The notes: a model not told the origin generated them from the letters alone. A DNA stretch of 50,329 nucleotides from Lentisphaerota bacterium (GCA_018676675.1 JABHEG010000006.1:1-50329), one strand, 5' to 3'. Positions 8,801 through 17,418 are shown, counted from the first letter of the stretch. Translations and numbers: made by a program.

Positions 8801-10831
8801 GGGAATCCGCAGCACGTGGGCAACCGGGACCTTTGGTGAAGGAGCAAACGTCGCGTCATTGACCCACGCCTGGAGGAGCACCAACGTGGCATCCACCTGC
8901 GGGCCAAGACGCGCCCAGTCGAGGTGCTCAGGGCGGTCGTTCGGAGTATCGACGCGCTCACGCTGCCCATCCAGCGTGGCCCAGGTCATGGCTGGCAGGC
9001 CAAAACTCGGGGCTGCCCCCGTAAGATTTGCAGCATAGGACACACGGTGAGAGATTGGTGACTCCATCCCTTTCAGCGGCAGAAGATTAACCGCAACGGG
9101 CGCCGCATCTTCCGGAGCCACAACCGACTCAGTCGTTCCCGCGTTCGCCCCGTCCGGCTGAATCCCATCGGTATCACGCACCGGGGCGAGATTCACTGCC
9201 CGCAACAGCTCAGTCGGCCAAATCGTGTGGAGCCCGGCCTGAGCCTGGATCTGCAACCACTGGGTAAACGCCGCAGCATTGCGTGTTTCGTTGAAAGAGA
9301 CGAAGTCATCCTGAAGCGAAGGGCCCGCCGCAATCCCGGCATCGGATAGATCCAACCCCATCAGAAACGCCACCGGGACGACCGGATTCCCGGGGGTATC
9401 TTTCAGGCCCAGAGCCGCAACGAGTTCGCGACGCAGCGTCTCGCAATGGGTGTCTTCATCCAGCCCCGCTGCCAGTTCCGCCAGTTGCCCTTCACAGCGG
9501 GCCCGGGCCCGCCCCCAAAGCGTGGTCGCCAACGGGAGTAGCTCCTCCGTCAGCGGGATGTCACGAACGAGTTGCTTCTGGGCGACGTAGAAATCCCGGC
9601 GCTCCGCGGTGAGACGCTTGATTTCAACATCCGCCCGGGCCCGTTCAGCATCCGCCATGTCTTTCTTGTACAGTCCCAAACGCAACGGTTCGAGCGCCGC
9701 GTCAATCACCAACACTTCCTTCTGGACCTCCTGCTTCACATAGTCGTGCAGGTCGCGGTAACGCATCTCGTAGAGACAGTCAAGGTAGTCCGGACGCTGC
9801 TCAAGCTCGCGAAGCAATGCCAGGCTCTCATCGTAGTCATCCAGGAGCTTCAGCTCCTCCGCTTCAAGTTGGTCCCGCAACTTGGGCAACGCCCCGAAGG
9901 CAAACAGCATGCGGCGCACCCCAAGCTGGTCAACCGCGTAAGCGTCGAAGAACACGAAGAGCACCGGTCGGGCAGGTGGCGACGCCACCAGACGGCGCAT
10001 TAGGGCCAGAGCAGCGGCCACATCCACCGCCGCATCCGCCCCCTTCGCCATATCCGGCACAGCGCTCACGCTGTCCAGAGGCACGCCGATTGCCACCGCC
10101 TTTGAAGGAGCGGCCCCGGCACGCGCCGGAATCAGAGCATAGAGATTCCCCGCACATGCCTCGCGCCAGGATGCCTTACACGCGATTGTCGCCGTTCCGC
10201 CATGCCGCCCCGTCTTGCGCAAGTCCGCGGCAAGCGGGCCATCAGGAAGGTAGAAGCGAGGGAAGTCCAACGGGACGGGGAAAAGGTGGGTCCCAAAATG
10301 CGCGAAACGCTCTTCAGGGCTGCCGAGCAGCAGCACAGCTCGAGCACCAAGGGCGAACAACGTCCGCCAAGCGTCCCCACCCGTGACTTCCATCACTGCG
10401 ACGCAGTCGCGCAACCCGGAGGGAGGGAGATCTGCAAACTCCCCCTCTGCGACATAAACCAGATCGCCCGAAAGCCCGCCGGAAGGGGTGGTGGGTAGCC
10501 TGACCCCTGCAGGCCACAGGGGATAGACACGGTGTTCCCCCGCTTGGAGCCCGGTCGCGAGCGCCAGAGAGGCACTCTCGGTCGCGGGACTCAAGACCGG
10601 GAAGGCATGCCGCCAGACTCGGACCCGAGGGAATTCGCGCAACGTGGTCTCTACTCGCTGGCACACGGCCGCATGTCCTGCCGTCCCCACAACCCTGGAC
10701 GAAGGCTCCGTGAGCCACTGGAGATCAGCCTTGATCTCGGGAACCGCAGACAACGGCGCCGATGCGGCAACAACCTGTGCCAGAACAGCGCTCAGGACAA
10801 GAATGCAGCCAGTTGTCAGCCTACCTCGCAC
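5813..10831 (-). CDS. Giant FtsX-like permease with N-terminal degenerate M28 peptidase domain
   Basis: About 1672 residues from a GTG start at 10831, chosen for the AGGTGA just upstream and the 17-base gap after the DUF6785 stop; an earlier ATG at 10918 would overlap that gene by 70 bases. A signal segment (LTTGCILVLSAVLAQVV) is followed by an M28-peptidase-like region with a PA-like insert (to about residue 330), a charged helical, probably coiled-coil stretch (about 340-480), a long extracytoplasmic part, and then transmembrane helices with an FtsX domain (about 1000-1530) and a roughly 150-residue soluble tail. The M28 metal site is lost: GVPLDS replaces the usual histidine motif, GADAA replaces GADDN, and the Glu-Glu pair is absent. 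It therefore probably binds peptides or glycans rather than cutting them (inference). ATPase partner: probably the one at 861-1661. Confidence 0.82.
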   Translation of the reverse strand: MRGRLTTGCILVLSAVLAQVVAASAPLSAVPEIKADLQWLTEPSSRVVGTAGHAAVCQRVETTLREFPRVRVWRHAFPVLSPATESASLALATGLQAGEHRVYPLWPAGVRLPTTPSGGLSGDLVYVAEGEFADLPPSGLRDCVAVMEVTGGDAWRTLFALGARAVLLLGSPEERFAHFGTHLFPVPLDFPRFYLPDGPLAADLRKTGRHGGTATIACKASWREACAGNLYALIPARAGAAPSKAVAIGVPLDSVSAVPDMAKGADAAVDVAAALALMRRLVASPPARPVLFVFFDAYAVDQLGVRRMLFAFGALPKLRDQLEAEELKLLDDYDESLALLRELEQRPDYLDCLYEMRYRDLHDYVKQEVQKEVLVIDAALEPLRLGLYKKDMADAERARADVEIKRLTAERRDFYVAQKQLVRDIPLTEELLPLATTLWGRARARCEGQLAELAAGLDEDTHCETLRRELVAALGLKDTPGNPVVPVAFLMGLDLSDAGIAAGPSLQDDFVSFNETRNAAAFTQWLQIQAQAGLHTIWPTELLRAVNLAPVRDTDGIQPDGANAGTTESVVAPEDAAPVAVNLLPLKGMESPISHRVSYAANLTGAAPSFGLPAMTWATLDGQRERVDTPNDRPEHLDWARLGPQVDATLVLLQAWVNDATFAPSPKVPVAHVLRIPATVVDQATGEPVARVPMAGYLAALLPGRSTGTWRLPQVPGVRRVEFLRTGVDGRCVFDVIPGDVGWSRRLASLEAYRIGSHGEILRVVNKAKTGKGIRLDVDRRWRKAQPLRATIFSCRGYSVADLFDPRFLMPLPQVSVLDARRGTPKRINSSLYDGMLCFFLEHGAHWQLLLRAGIVGNRMVLVNAGTAEESRDISVRDSLSGFTHGAGLPTHPFMQSARDFYNLDSRRLADYREAGIASKPIEMLQAETRDELEKAEAAMSAADGGDGEAFFRHAMAAMGNEVRSYQAVRSTADDVIRGAIFLLLVLLPFAYAAERLVLASAHVYRQIGGVFGIFALMTSVLWSFHPAFKMSSMPMMIVMAFGVIFMSLLVILVVFSKFESELEKMRSGKAESSSAKTSRIGLVSTAMRLGIANMRKRKLRTALTGVTVVLITFALLCFMSATTYVGKTEKTLDVKATAPAVLVRQPGERALPAKALTFLQNMVGKGRSCIPRYWWCNSWDPQWRLHVRNPRTGKQVSLTAGVGLAGGEARVTGIDRVCPDWDRFSRDGGCYVTKRVADELGISPGETVIIGGQSVSLIGVFDGATFDRDVQRLDGKSLLPPDYSLMDDAERRQKSRTDIQTIMLEMASGTAQDDSGATRAIASDDVVILPAEMLEGIKHASLRSVAMPAADAVDARTLATRLAKNLAFPVYFGSPEAVGVVASTPLAPKAPKSLLIPLLIAGFIIFNTMLSSLAERRGEIYIYTSLGLAPLHIGVLFLAEAVTYGLLGSIFGYVIGQGLATVFGALGWMGGITLNFGGTQAMVTMILVLVIVVVSSLVPAYLAGKVAAPSNEMGWAVPDPVDDGDGHVIRDVLPFTATSKTAEGVAAFLFEYFQAHEDGAIGHFTAGELAMNREVVDGRDAVTIHCTIWLAPYDLGVRQQLVVVVRELPEEDDLFEIAVELRHGAGQIRTWHRLNRTFLGNLRRQLLGWRKLAVESILGYISRGREIVLNA

Positions 10832-10848
10832 GCGTTCACCTATCCCTT

Positions 10849-12867
10849 CTACAACGGCTGCGTATGGATCGCTGTATAGGACTTGCCCAGCGCCACCAGA
10901 ATGCTGGGTACAATGCACCAGAGAACAGCCGCAGAGACCTCACCGACAATCAGCCCCAGGAAAAAGGGCTTTGCCTTCCGATAGAGCCGTGATCCGCCAT
11001 AACGGACAAGCAGTACTTTTAGTAACCAGCCGAGGAAAATCCCGGCCCAGGCCTGATTACCGTAAAATGTGTTGACCATGATGATCCCGATCGGGTGCAG
11101 AGGCCAGCTCGGCATCGCCATGCAAGCCCACTGCAGTCCCCCGGCCAAAGCAACGCCGAATGCGATGTGCGCAGGCCGGCTGTACAGGGGTTGCGGCAAT
11201 TGCCCGCGGCTATGGCTCAACATCAGGCTGTTCGACCGGTTGAACCCCCCGGCCCCCCAGGGACTGATCGGGCTCTGCTCCCCATCCAATGTGACACTGT
11301 AGTTGTAGCTGTACCCCACATGCGCAGCTCCGCATACCGCCAGCCCAATCAGGAGCACGACAACCAGCAGAAGCGCGAACCGCGTCTGACGCCCCGTGTT
11401 CCCTTCCTCCTCGTCCAAGGCCAGGCTGTGCGTCGCCATCGTCATCCCGTTCACGCGACTACCAATCTGGAAGAAGACCAGCGCAACACCGGCCAGGAAC
11501 AGCGACCCGGGAGACACCGCCGCCACCGGGACCATACTCATAAAAATCACCGGATCGCAGTCGTAGATCCGCATGAAAGGGATCCCGGTCTCCGCCACCA
11601 GGCGCGTGATCACCAGGCAGACCATGAAGCCGGTTACCACAAACAACAGCGCCCAACGCAGCTGAGCCCCGGACCAGAGGAACCATGCCACCATTCCCGA
11701 GATTCCGGCAAGAAACAGCAACGCAGCTTTACGGTCCCGCCGGTCGCCAACAGAGGCCGGCACTCGCACAAGCGAACGACCGATCTGCGCCCAGCGCGCG
11801 CGTCCCAACCAGAGAATAACCACCGTCAGAACCAGCATCGCCCCGGAGCGGTGATCACTAATCGTCCCGTAGTGGAAAGGCGGCACGTAAGCCCGCCCAA
11901 CCATCACATAGCCACCGTAGGCAAGCGTTGTGAACCAGATAGAGAATCCGATCCGCGTGGGCATGAAAAACGCGATCGCCACAAAGAGGAAGTAGATGCG
12001 CGAGCGGTAGATATTAGACGGAAGGTAGTTCAGGGGCTCCTCCGTAAAGCACTGACGCAAATCCCAGGACAGCGGAATCGCTGGCACGCGCTCGGGGAAA
12101 TACTGATTGAGCCCGTACAGCACATAGAGCAGGAAAACGACCCCGGCGCCAATCCAGAACGGCCGGGACCGGAACAGAGCCGGAAAGAACCGTCCCGGTT
12201 CAGGGGTGTCAATCAGACTGTTGTGGACCTCGATCAATGGGAACGAGAGGCGTTCATTGTGGCGCCATTGGGGCAACACAATCATGCTCATGCTGACCAT
12301 CATCAAACCGAAGAAGCCAAGAAACACCCCCCAAGCCAGTAGCGGCTTCAGCCACACGCCCCATGGAATGCTCTCCCCGGGCAACAACTCCCCAAGCAAA
12401 CGGTCTGACGCAGGCACAGCCTGCCCATGTCCGAGGGGCTCGGGGAAAAGCGTCGGAGGCAAGTCCGCCGCGGCGTAAACTTCAGCCAACTGCTGGGAAC
12501 CGCTGACCTGCACACACGTGCTACCCAATGCGTAGGGCAACAGACGGAGCAATCCCTGGCCAGGCAACACGCTGGCCACAAGGACCATGCCGAGAACAAT
12601 GACAAGCTGGAGCCGCGTCAGCACCCACCGTGGCCGGATCCGCCGGAGAAGTGGATTGACTCCAAGAACCAGGACAAGAAGAACAAAGAGCCCTGCAATC
12701 GGGAGAAAACTGTCCGAAACGTAGCCAAGGTGAAGAATGAAGTTGTTGTAGGGGGAGACGAGCCAGACAACCGTGCACCCGACCAAGCCAACCAGGCAGG
12801 CCACAGCAACACGTATACCGGTCACACCGTTCCCCTGTTCCGGTTCGGATGGAGCCTTGTCAGACAC
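10849..12867 (-). CDS. DUF6785-family polytopic membrane protein
   Basis: About 672 residues from a GTG start at 12867, which has GAGGAGG five bases upstream; an in-frame ATG at 12924 lacks this. At least twelve hydrophobic segments are visible. Diagnostic stretches of the DUF6785 family, as I remember it, include NQYFPERVPAIPLSWDLRQ, RLVAETGIPFMRIYD, a PLHPIGIIMVN motif and a C-terminal KPFFLGLIVGE helix. The family is common in Planctomycetes, Lentisphaerae and relatives, and its function is unknown to me. As the first gene of the minus-strand operon it is followed 17 bases later by the giant FtsX fusion. It may form a channel or scaffold with the OPT-like protein, but the sequence does not show this. 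Confidence 0.85.
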   Translation of the reverse strand: MSDKAPSEPEQGNGVTGIRVAVACLVGLVGCTVVWLVSPYNNFILHLGYVSDSFLPIAGLFVLLVLVLGVNPLLRRIRPRWVLTRLQLVIVLGMVLVASVLPGQGLLRLLPYALGSTCVQVSGSQQLAEVYAAADLPPTLFPEPLGHGQAVPASDRLLGELLPGESIPWGVWLKPLLAWGVFLGFFGLMMVSMSMIVLPQWRHNERLSFPLIEVHNSLIDTPEPGRFFPALFRSRPFWIGAGVVFLLYVLYGLNQYFPERVPAIPLSWDLRQCFTEEPLNYLPSNIYRSRIYFLFVAIAFFMPTRIGFSIWFTTLAYGGYVMVGRAYVPPFHYGTISDHRSGAMLVLTVVILWLGRARWAQIGRSLVRVPASVGDRRDRKAALLFLAGISGMVAWFLWSGAQLRWALLFVVTGFMVCLVITRLVAETGIPFMRIYDCDPVIFMSMVPVAAVSPGSLFLAGVALVFFQIGSRVNGMTMATHSLALDEEEGNTGRQTRFALLLVVVLLIGLAVCGAAHVGYSYNYSVTLDGEQSPISPWGAGGFNRSNSLMLSHSRGQLPQPLYSRPAHIAFGVALAGGLQWACMAMPSWPLHPIGIIMVNTFYGNQAWAGIFLGWLLKVLLVRYGGSRLYRKAKPFFLGLIVGEVSAAVLWCIVPSILVALGKSYTAIHTQPL

Positions 12868-12973
12868 GTCGCCTCCTCTCACTGCCCGCCACACAATACG
12901 AACCCGGACAGAGCCGCATAACATGCCTCAAGGATGCCCTTCCCTCAAGTCACTCCCTCTGGGACCTGCCCTC

Positions 12974-13002
12974 TTGCGCACAATCCCGAGTACTGCTATC
13001 TT
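12974..13002 (+). promoter_or_regulatory. Possible sigma-70-type promoter in the 12868-13371 divergent gap
   Basis: TTGCGC (12974-12979), 17 bases, then TATCTT (12997-13002) would read toward the PhnD-like gene with a leader of about 360 bases. The match is only moderate. The gap itself separates the minus-strand transporter operon from the plus-strand signalling genes; it holds a tandem copy of GGCGACCGGA near 13200 and no convincing gene on either strand. Confidence 0.25.
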
Positions 13003-13371
13003 CTTTTCAGTGAATAGCTTCCAGGCATGTTGAGCACGTTCAGTGTCGGTGCGCGGCAAACGCAAGAGCGAATGCCGGGATCGGACAGACAGGCCATGCC
13101 CGGAGAAGGGCACGAGCGGCGTAACGACACTCAATCGAGAAAACGCGGCAGGCAATGGCAAGGCGCTCTCGATAGGGCGCCAGGCAAGTAAACGATGGCG
13201 ACCGGACTTGGCGACCGGAGACAATCAGTCTCCACAGGGATGGGTCTGCCGCTCACACGATAGGCCCCGTGGCCGATTCCTACGTTGGCGCTGCAAGCGT
13301 GGTCTCCGGGACGCCGGAGAGCAGCAGGTCACGCCGCGAACAACATGCCCAAACGGGAGCAAGAGCCTGCC

Positions 13372-14382
13372 ATGGCGTCTCACAACTCGCCAAACGCCCA
13401 TCGGGCCCCAGCCAGCACGGCCCGGAAGGTACGCAGCTACCTGGCCATGACCGGCGTTGCCCTCGGTTGTCTGTTCGGAGTGTGGAAAGCTCTGAGGCCG
13501 GAGCCGCATCCCTATGTCGACTTCGCTGGCGGAAGGCCAGACACCGACGAGGAGTCAGGCGCAGTCATACCTGAGACAGACAACTCGGATTCGTTGCGTT
13601 TTGCGGTCGCCACGATGTGGAGCGTTCAGTCAACGTTCACCCTCTACCGCCAACTGGTCACCCGCATTGCCCGAGACACAGGCCGCAAAAGCGCTTTCGT
13701 TCTCCGCCCCTCCTACACAGAACTGCGTCACGCCTTCGAGCGCGGCCAGATCGACGTGGCGTTCGTCTGTGCAGGCCCGTACGTCCGCATGCTGTCGAGG
13801 GGGAGCGCCCGTTTGCTGGTTCAACCCGAATTTGTTCCGGGGCTTTCGTACCATTCGGCACTCGTAGTACCGGAGAGCAGCTCTGCCACGTGCCTCACGG
13901 ATCTGGCGGGGAAGAGCATCGCCTTCTCGGATCGTGAGTCATTCACGGGGTGCCTGGTGCCCTGTCTAAGCTTAGTCAAGCAGGGGGCAGATCCGGGGAC
14001 CTTCTTCGGCAAGGTCATTTACTCGGGGAGTCATGATCAGTCGATCGAAGCCGTTGACAGAGGTCTGGCTGACGCTGCCGCATTGCACTCCATCGTCTGG
14101 CGTTCGGCAATCCGGGCCGAACCGGCCCTCGGCCAACGACTGAAGGTGATCCATCGAAGCGAGGCCTTCGGTCCCCCGCCGGTCGTCGTTCCCTGTGGCG
14201 GAGATCTGACGCTGCAGGCGTCGATACAAGAAGCACTGCTCGCGCTGCACACAGATAGCGAAGGGGTCAGAATTCTCGAGGAGCTCAGCATCCGGAGATT
14301 CATCCCCCCCCGGGCACGGGACTACGACACGGCAGTCGATGTGTACGAGCAACTCCAAGCCGCAACGGAGTCAATGCCATGA
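13372..14382 (+). CDS. PhnD-like periplasmic binding protein, probable sensor partner
   Basis: A 336-residue protein with one N-terminal hydrophobic segment (YLAMTGVALGCLFGVW, about residues 21-36) acting as anchor or signal, then a type-2 periplasmic binding fold of the PhnD group: RFAVATMWSV at the fold start, QIDVAFVCAGPYV, and DLAGKSIAFSDRESFTGCLV. PhnD relatives bind phosphonates, phosphite or other oxyanions for ABC import, but no ABC permease is present. Instead its stop overlaps the histidine kinase start as ATGA, so it is likely the ligand-binding partner of that kinase, as in TorT/TorS-type systems. The start is uncertain: ATG at 13345 is in frame too, and neither has a strong ribosome binding site. 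Confidence 0.8.
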   Translation: MASHNSPNAHRAPASTARKVRSYLAMTGVALGCLFGVWKALRPEPHPYVDFAGGRPDTDEESGAVIPETDNSDSLRFAVATMWSVQSTFTLYRQLVTRIARDTGRKSAFVLRPSYTELRHAFERGQIDVAFVCAGPYVRMLSRGSARLLVQPEFVPGLSYHSALVVPESSSATCLTDLAGKSIAFSDRESFTGCLVPCLSLVKQGADPGTFFGKVIYSGSHDQSIEAVDRGLADAAALHSIVWRSAIRAEPALGQRLKVIHRSEAFGPPPVVVPCGGDLTLQASIQEALLALHTDSEGVRILEELSIRRFIPPRARDYDTAVDVYEQLQAATESMP

Positions 14383-15848
14383 CCTTGGGGCGGTGGTCGC
14401 TGGATCAACTCCTGATTCTCGTGGGCGGTTGCCTTATGTACGCCGCCTTCCTCGCGATTGGGGCCTACGTGACGACCTCGGTTTCGGCCCTGCTTGAGCA
14501 GGAGCTCTCCGCAAAGGGACGCACAATCGCCCGGGTCGTGTCCCAAGAGCTGCTGGATCCGCTCCTGGTAGAGGACCGCTTGAAGCTTCATGACATCCTC
14601 CGCCGGGCTGCCGCCACCAGCAATGACCTGCGCTACCTGTGCATACAAGACGGTTCGGGCAAAGTGCTCGCGCACACCTTCCCCAAAGCGCTTCCGACAA
14701 CCCTTCGTGAACTGTGGCAGACGACTCGCGGGGAGACGATCCGGTTCAACAGTGACCAGGGCCCGATACTCGAAGTAGCCGAGCCGCTCTGGGAAGGTGA
14801 GGCGGGAGTCCTGCGAGCCGGCTTCACACGAAGCCGCGTTGTGGACACAACGTACCGCCTGAAAGCTGGGGTCGGCATTGCGTTCTTCTGTGCATCGATC
14901 GCGTTGTTCTGGGGGCTCCGCTTGGTGGCTAATCGGGTCCGCCGACCGTTGCGCCTGCTGGAGCACCAGCTGTCCAGCTTCCCACAGGAACGCCCGACCG
15001 GCGACAGTCCCGTCACCGGCACGAAAGAGGTGCAAGCCCTGTCACAGCAGTTCGTTGAAATGACCGAACGACTCGACACCCTCGAACACGAGCGCACGGT
15101 GACTCAACAACGCCTGATCCACACGGAACGGCTGGCTGCCCTGGGCGAGCTCGCCGCGGGACTTGCGCATGAAATCCACAACCCTCTCGACGGGATGCAG
15201 GAATGCCTGGCATACCTGAACGAGGATCCAGACGTGAGCGAGCGGGCGCTGAAGTACTACCCGATGCTGCAGAGCGGGCTTGAGCGCATCGGTCACACCA
15301 TGCACCAGATGCTGGGATTCGCACGGTCTGGGGAACGGTTCGCAGCGGAACCGTACCCGGTGCGCGAAATGATGGAGGCGTTGGCTCTTCTGGTCACCCC
15401 CCGACTTGAAGGGCGCCGTATCGATCTGACCTGGGATCTAACCCGAACCTGCGTGTGTCACTGTGACCGAGAAGCCTTCTCGCAGGCAGGCTTGAACCTG
15501 ATTCTGAACGCTGCCGAAGCCGTCGAGGGAGCACCCACGGCGACCATCAAGGTTCGGGCGGAGTGTGACCCAAACTCGGTGTTCATGATCGTGGAAGACA
15601 GTGGTCCGGGCGTGCCGCAGGAGCTGGCGGCAAAGATCTTCGAGCCGTTCTACACAACAAGGGCGCTGGGCAAAGGAACTGGCCTGGGGCTGTCCGTGTC
15701 CCGCGAAGCGCTCCGGGCAGTCGGCGGAGACCTCGAGCTCTCGGAGTCACCCAGCTCCCTTGGCGGTGCCATGTTTGTCATCCGGACGCCGCGCGCAGGC
15801 TGTTGCTCGTCCCCAGGAAGTGAGGAGTGCTGTAATGCCACGGCATGA
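14379..15848 (+). CDS. Membrane sensor histidine kinase
   Basis: A 489-residue kinase. Two transmembrane helices (about residues 8-32 and 165-190) flank an extracytoplasmic sensor region of about 130 residues, followed by a HAMP-like linker (RRPLRLLEHQLSSF), a HisKA dimerisation helix with the phospho-accepting histidine in GELAAGLAHEIHNPLDG, and an HATPase domain with the N-box NLILNAAEA, G1 box EDSGPGVP and G2 box GKGTGLGLS. This is the NtrB/AtoS type that pairs with NtrC-family regulators, as encoded next. The start overlaps the PhnD-like gene by four bases, and the gene overlaps the regulator gene by 14 bases. The three products very probably form one signalling chain, whose ligand is unknown. 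Confidence 0.93.
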   Translation: MTLGRWSLDQLLILVGGCLMYAAFLAIGAYVTTSVSALLEQELSAKGRTIARVVSQELLDPLLVEDRLKLHDILRRAAATSNDLRYLCIQDGSGKVLAHTFPKALPTTLRELWQTTRGETIRFNSDQGPILEVAEPLWEGEAGVLRAGFTRSRVVDTTYRLKAGVGIAFFCASIALFWGLRLVANRVRRPLRLLEHQLSSFPQERPTGDSPVTGTKEVQALSQQFVEMTERLDTLEHERTVTQQRLIHTERLAALGELAAGLAHEIHNPLDGMQECLAYLNEDPDVSERALKYYPMLQSGLERIGHTMHQMLGFARSGERFAAEPYPVREMMEALALLVTPRLEGRRIDLTWDLTRTCVCHCDREAFSQAGLNLILNAAEAVEGAPTATIKVRAECDPNSVFMIVEDSGPGVPQELAAKIFEPFYTTRALGKGTGLGLSVSREALRAVGGDLELSESPSSLGGAMFVIRTPRAGCCSSPGSEECCNATA

Positions 15849-17232
15849 CGCAAGAATCCTTGTCGTCGATGACGAACCGATCAAGCGGTCTGTGCTTGAA
15901 GACCAACTGCGGGATGCCGGCTATGCGGTAAGCACCGCGACGAACCCTCTAGAGGCCGAGCCGCTACTGGCACGATCCTCTTTCGACATCGTGCTCACGG
16001 ACCTGCGTATGCCCGGGCAGGATGGACTGTCGTTCTTGAGGGAGCTCAAGCGTGACCGTCCCGAACAGGCGGTGATCGTCATGACGGCGTATGGGACGAT
16101 TGCCGCGGCCGTCGAAGCCATGCAACTGGGGGCCTTTGATTTCCTCCAGAAGCCGTTCTCGACCGCAGAGCTCCTGCTCAAGCTTGAGCGCCTGCTGGAA
16201 TTCGAAGACCTGGCTACGGAGAACGAGAGCCTGCGGCAACAGTTGGCGTCTCTTAGCCTCGGCAAACGCATCGTGGGCAACTCAGAGGCCGTCGAGGCCC
16301 TGCTCGAACGCATCCGGGCGGTGTCCCGGCTCGACACCACAGTACTGATCCAAGGCGAGAGCGGAACAGGCAAAGAACTGGTGGCGCATCAGATACACGA
16401 ATCATCCCATCGAGCGGGAGGGCCCTTCGTTCCCGTATCCTGTGCCGCACTGCCCCGTGAGCTCATCGAGTCCGAACTGTTCGGCCATGAGCCTGGTTCG
16501 TTCACGGGAGCCACCAAACGACGGCAAGGCCGCTTCGAAGCCGCGCACGGCGGCACGCTCTTTCTAGACGATGTCGACGATGTTCCAGTGGAGATCCAGA
16601 TCAAGCTGCTGCGTGTGCTGCAGGAACGTACCCTTGAGCGAGTCGGTGGATCGCAGCCGGTCCGCGTCAATGCTCGGATTATCGCAGCCACGAAGCGTGA
16701 CCTGGGTCGCATGGTTGCAGACGGTGAGTTCAGGCAAGACCTCTATTACCGCCTGAACGTCGTGCCTGTTCTCATCCCGCCACTGCGTGAGAGGCCGTCT
16801 GACATTCCCCCACTCGTCGAGCACTTCCTGGAGCAGTTTGCAATGGAGATGAACCGGAGGCCGCTCTCGATCACTGCGCAGGCGCTTCAGAAGTTCCGGG
16901 AATACTCGTGGCCTGGTAACGTGCGCGAGTTGGAGCACGCGCTCGAGAGCATGGTCGCCATCTCCGACAAAACGTGCTTCGACACCGCAGACATCCCTGC
17001 CTTTGCCCCGATCGCCCGCCCACAGGAGCTGGTGTCGCTGTGCCTCGAGGGCCTCCAGACGATTGATTTGGCCGCAGTGACTTCAGACGTGGAGGACCGT
17101 TTGATTCGATGGGGCCTCGCTCATTCAGGCGGAAACCTGGTGAAGGCTGCGGACATGCTCGGGATGCCACGAACAACGCTGCAATACAAAGTTCGAAAGA
17201 TGTCAGATGTCCCGCAAACGGGGGCTCCCTGA
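15835..17232 (+). CDS. Sigma-54-dependent response regulator (NtrC family)
   Basis: A 465-residue activator. The receiver domain (1-120) has the acidic pair VVDDEP, phospho-acceptor Asp56 in VLTDLRMPG and the lysine of FLQKPFS. The AAA+ domain has Walker A GESGTGKE, a Walker B region with LFLDDVDD, and the sigma-54 contact loop written GSFTGA instead of the usual GAFTGA. The C-terminus is a Fis-type helix-turn-helix (LVKAADMLGMPRTTLQYKV). GAGGAG seven bases before the ATG fixes the start inside the kinase gene. A sigma-54-type promoter and two palindromic repeats lie just downstream, so it likely activates the redox operon that follows. Confidence 0.95.
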   Translation: MPRHDARILVVDDEPIKRSVLEDQLRDAGYAVSTATNPLEAEPLLARSSFDIVLTDLRMPGQDGLSFLRELKRDRPEQAVIVMTAYGTIAAAVEAMQLGAFDFLQKPFSTAELLLKLERLLEFEDLATENESLRQQLASLSLGKRIVGNSEAVEALLERIRAVSRLDTTVLIQGESGTGKELVAHQIHESSHRAGGPFVPVSCAALPRELIESELFGHEPGSFTGATKRRQGRFEAAHGGTLFLDDVDDVPVEIQIKLLRVLQERTLERVGGSQPVRVNARIIAATKRDLGRMVADGEFRQDLYYRLNVVPVLIPPLRERPSDIPPLVEHFLEQFAMEMNRRPLSITAQALQKFREYSWPGNVRELEHALESMVAISDKTCFDTADIPAFAPIARPQELVSLCLEGLQTIDLAAVTSDVEDRLIRWGLAHSGGNLVKAADMLGMPRTTLQYKVRKMSDVPQTGAP

Positions 17233-17300
17233 CCCTCCTCTTCGTAAATTGGTCGGTGCTCGGACATCTTCCCTGGGTCTCGCGCCAGACATGCCGGGGG

Positions 17301-17316
17301 TGCCCAATTTTCGGCA
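17301..17316 (+). promoter_or_regulatory. Candidate activator site 1 (16-bp imperfect palindrome)
   Basis: TGCCCAATTTTCGGCA, with TGCC/GGCA arms. It matches the sequence at 17403-17418 at 14 of 16 positions and lies about 180-200 bp upstream of the putative sigma-54 promoter, a normal distance for an enhancer site of an NtrC-type regulator. Confidence 0.5.
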
Positions 17317-17402
17317 TCTCCGCCGAACTCTCGCCCACACTCCGTAACTCGCTCTTGCTCTTGACCTTCTGCCACGAACTGCTTCACCCTACCAGCCGAT
17401 TA

Positions 17403-17418
17403 CGCCCTATTTTCGGCA
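17403..17418 (+). promoter_or_regulatory. Candidate activator site 2 (16-bp imperfect palindrome)
   Basis: CGCCCTATTTTCGGCA, the second copy of the 17301-17316 motif, 102 bp further on (close to ten helical turns). It ends about 80 bp before the putative sigma-54 promoter. Two spaced copies suit a regulator that acts as an oligomer. Confidence 0.5.

Noticed and set aside
11095..12342. A 415-codon plus-strand frame
   Set aside because: Antisense to the DUF6785 gene, whose transmembrane pattern and family motifs are clear.
12928..13224. A 98-codon minus-strand ORF in the divergent gap
   Set aside because: No ribosome binding site or protein-like pattern; it lies where promoters of the flanking operons are expected.
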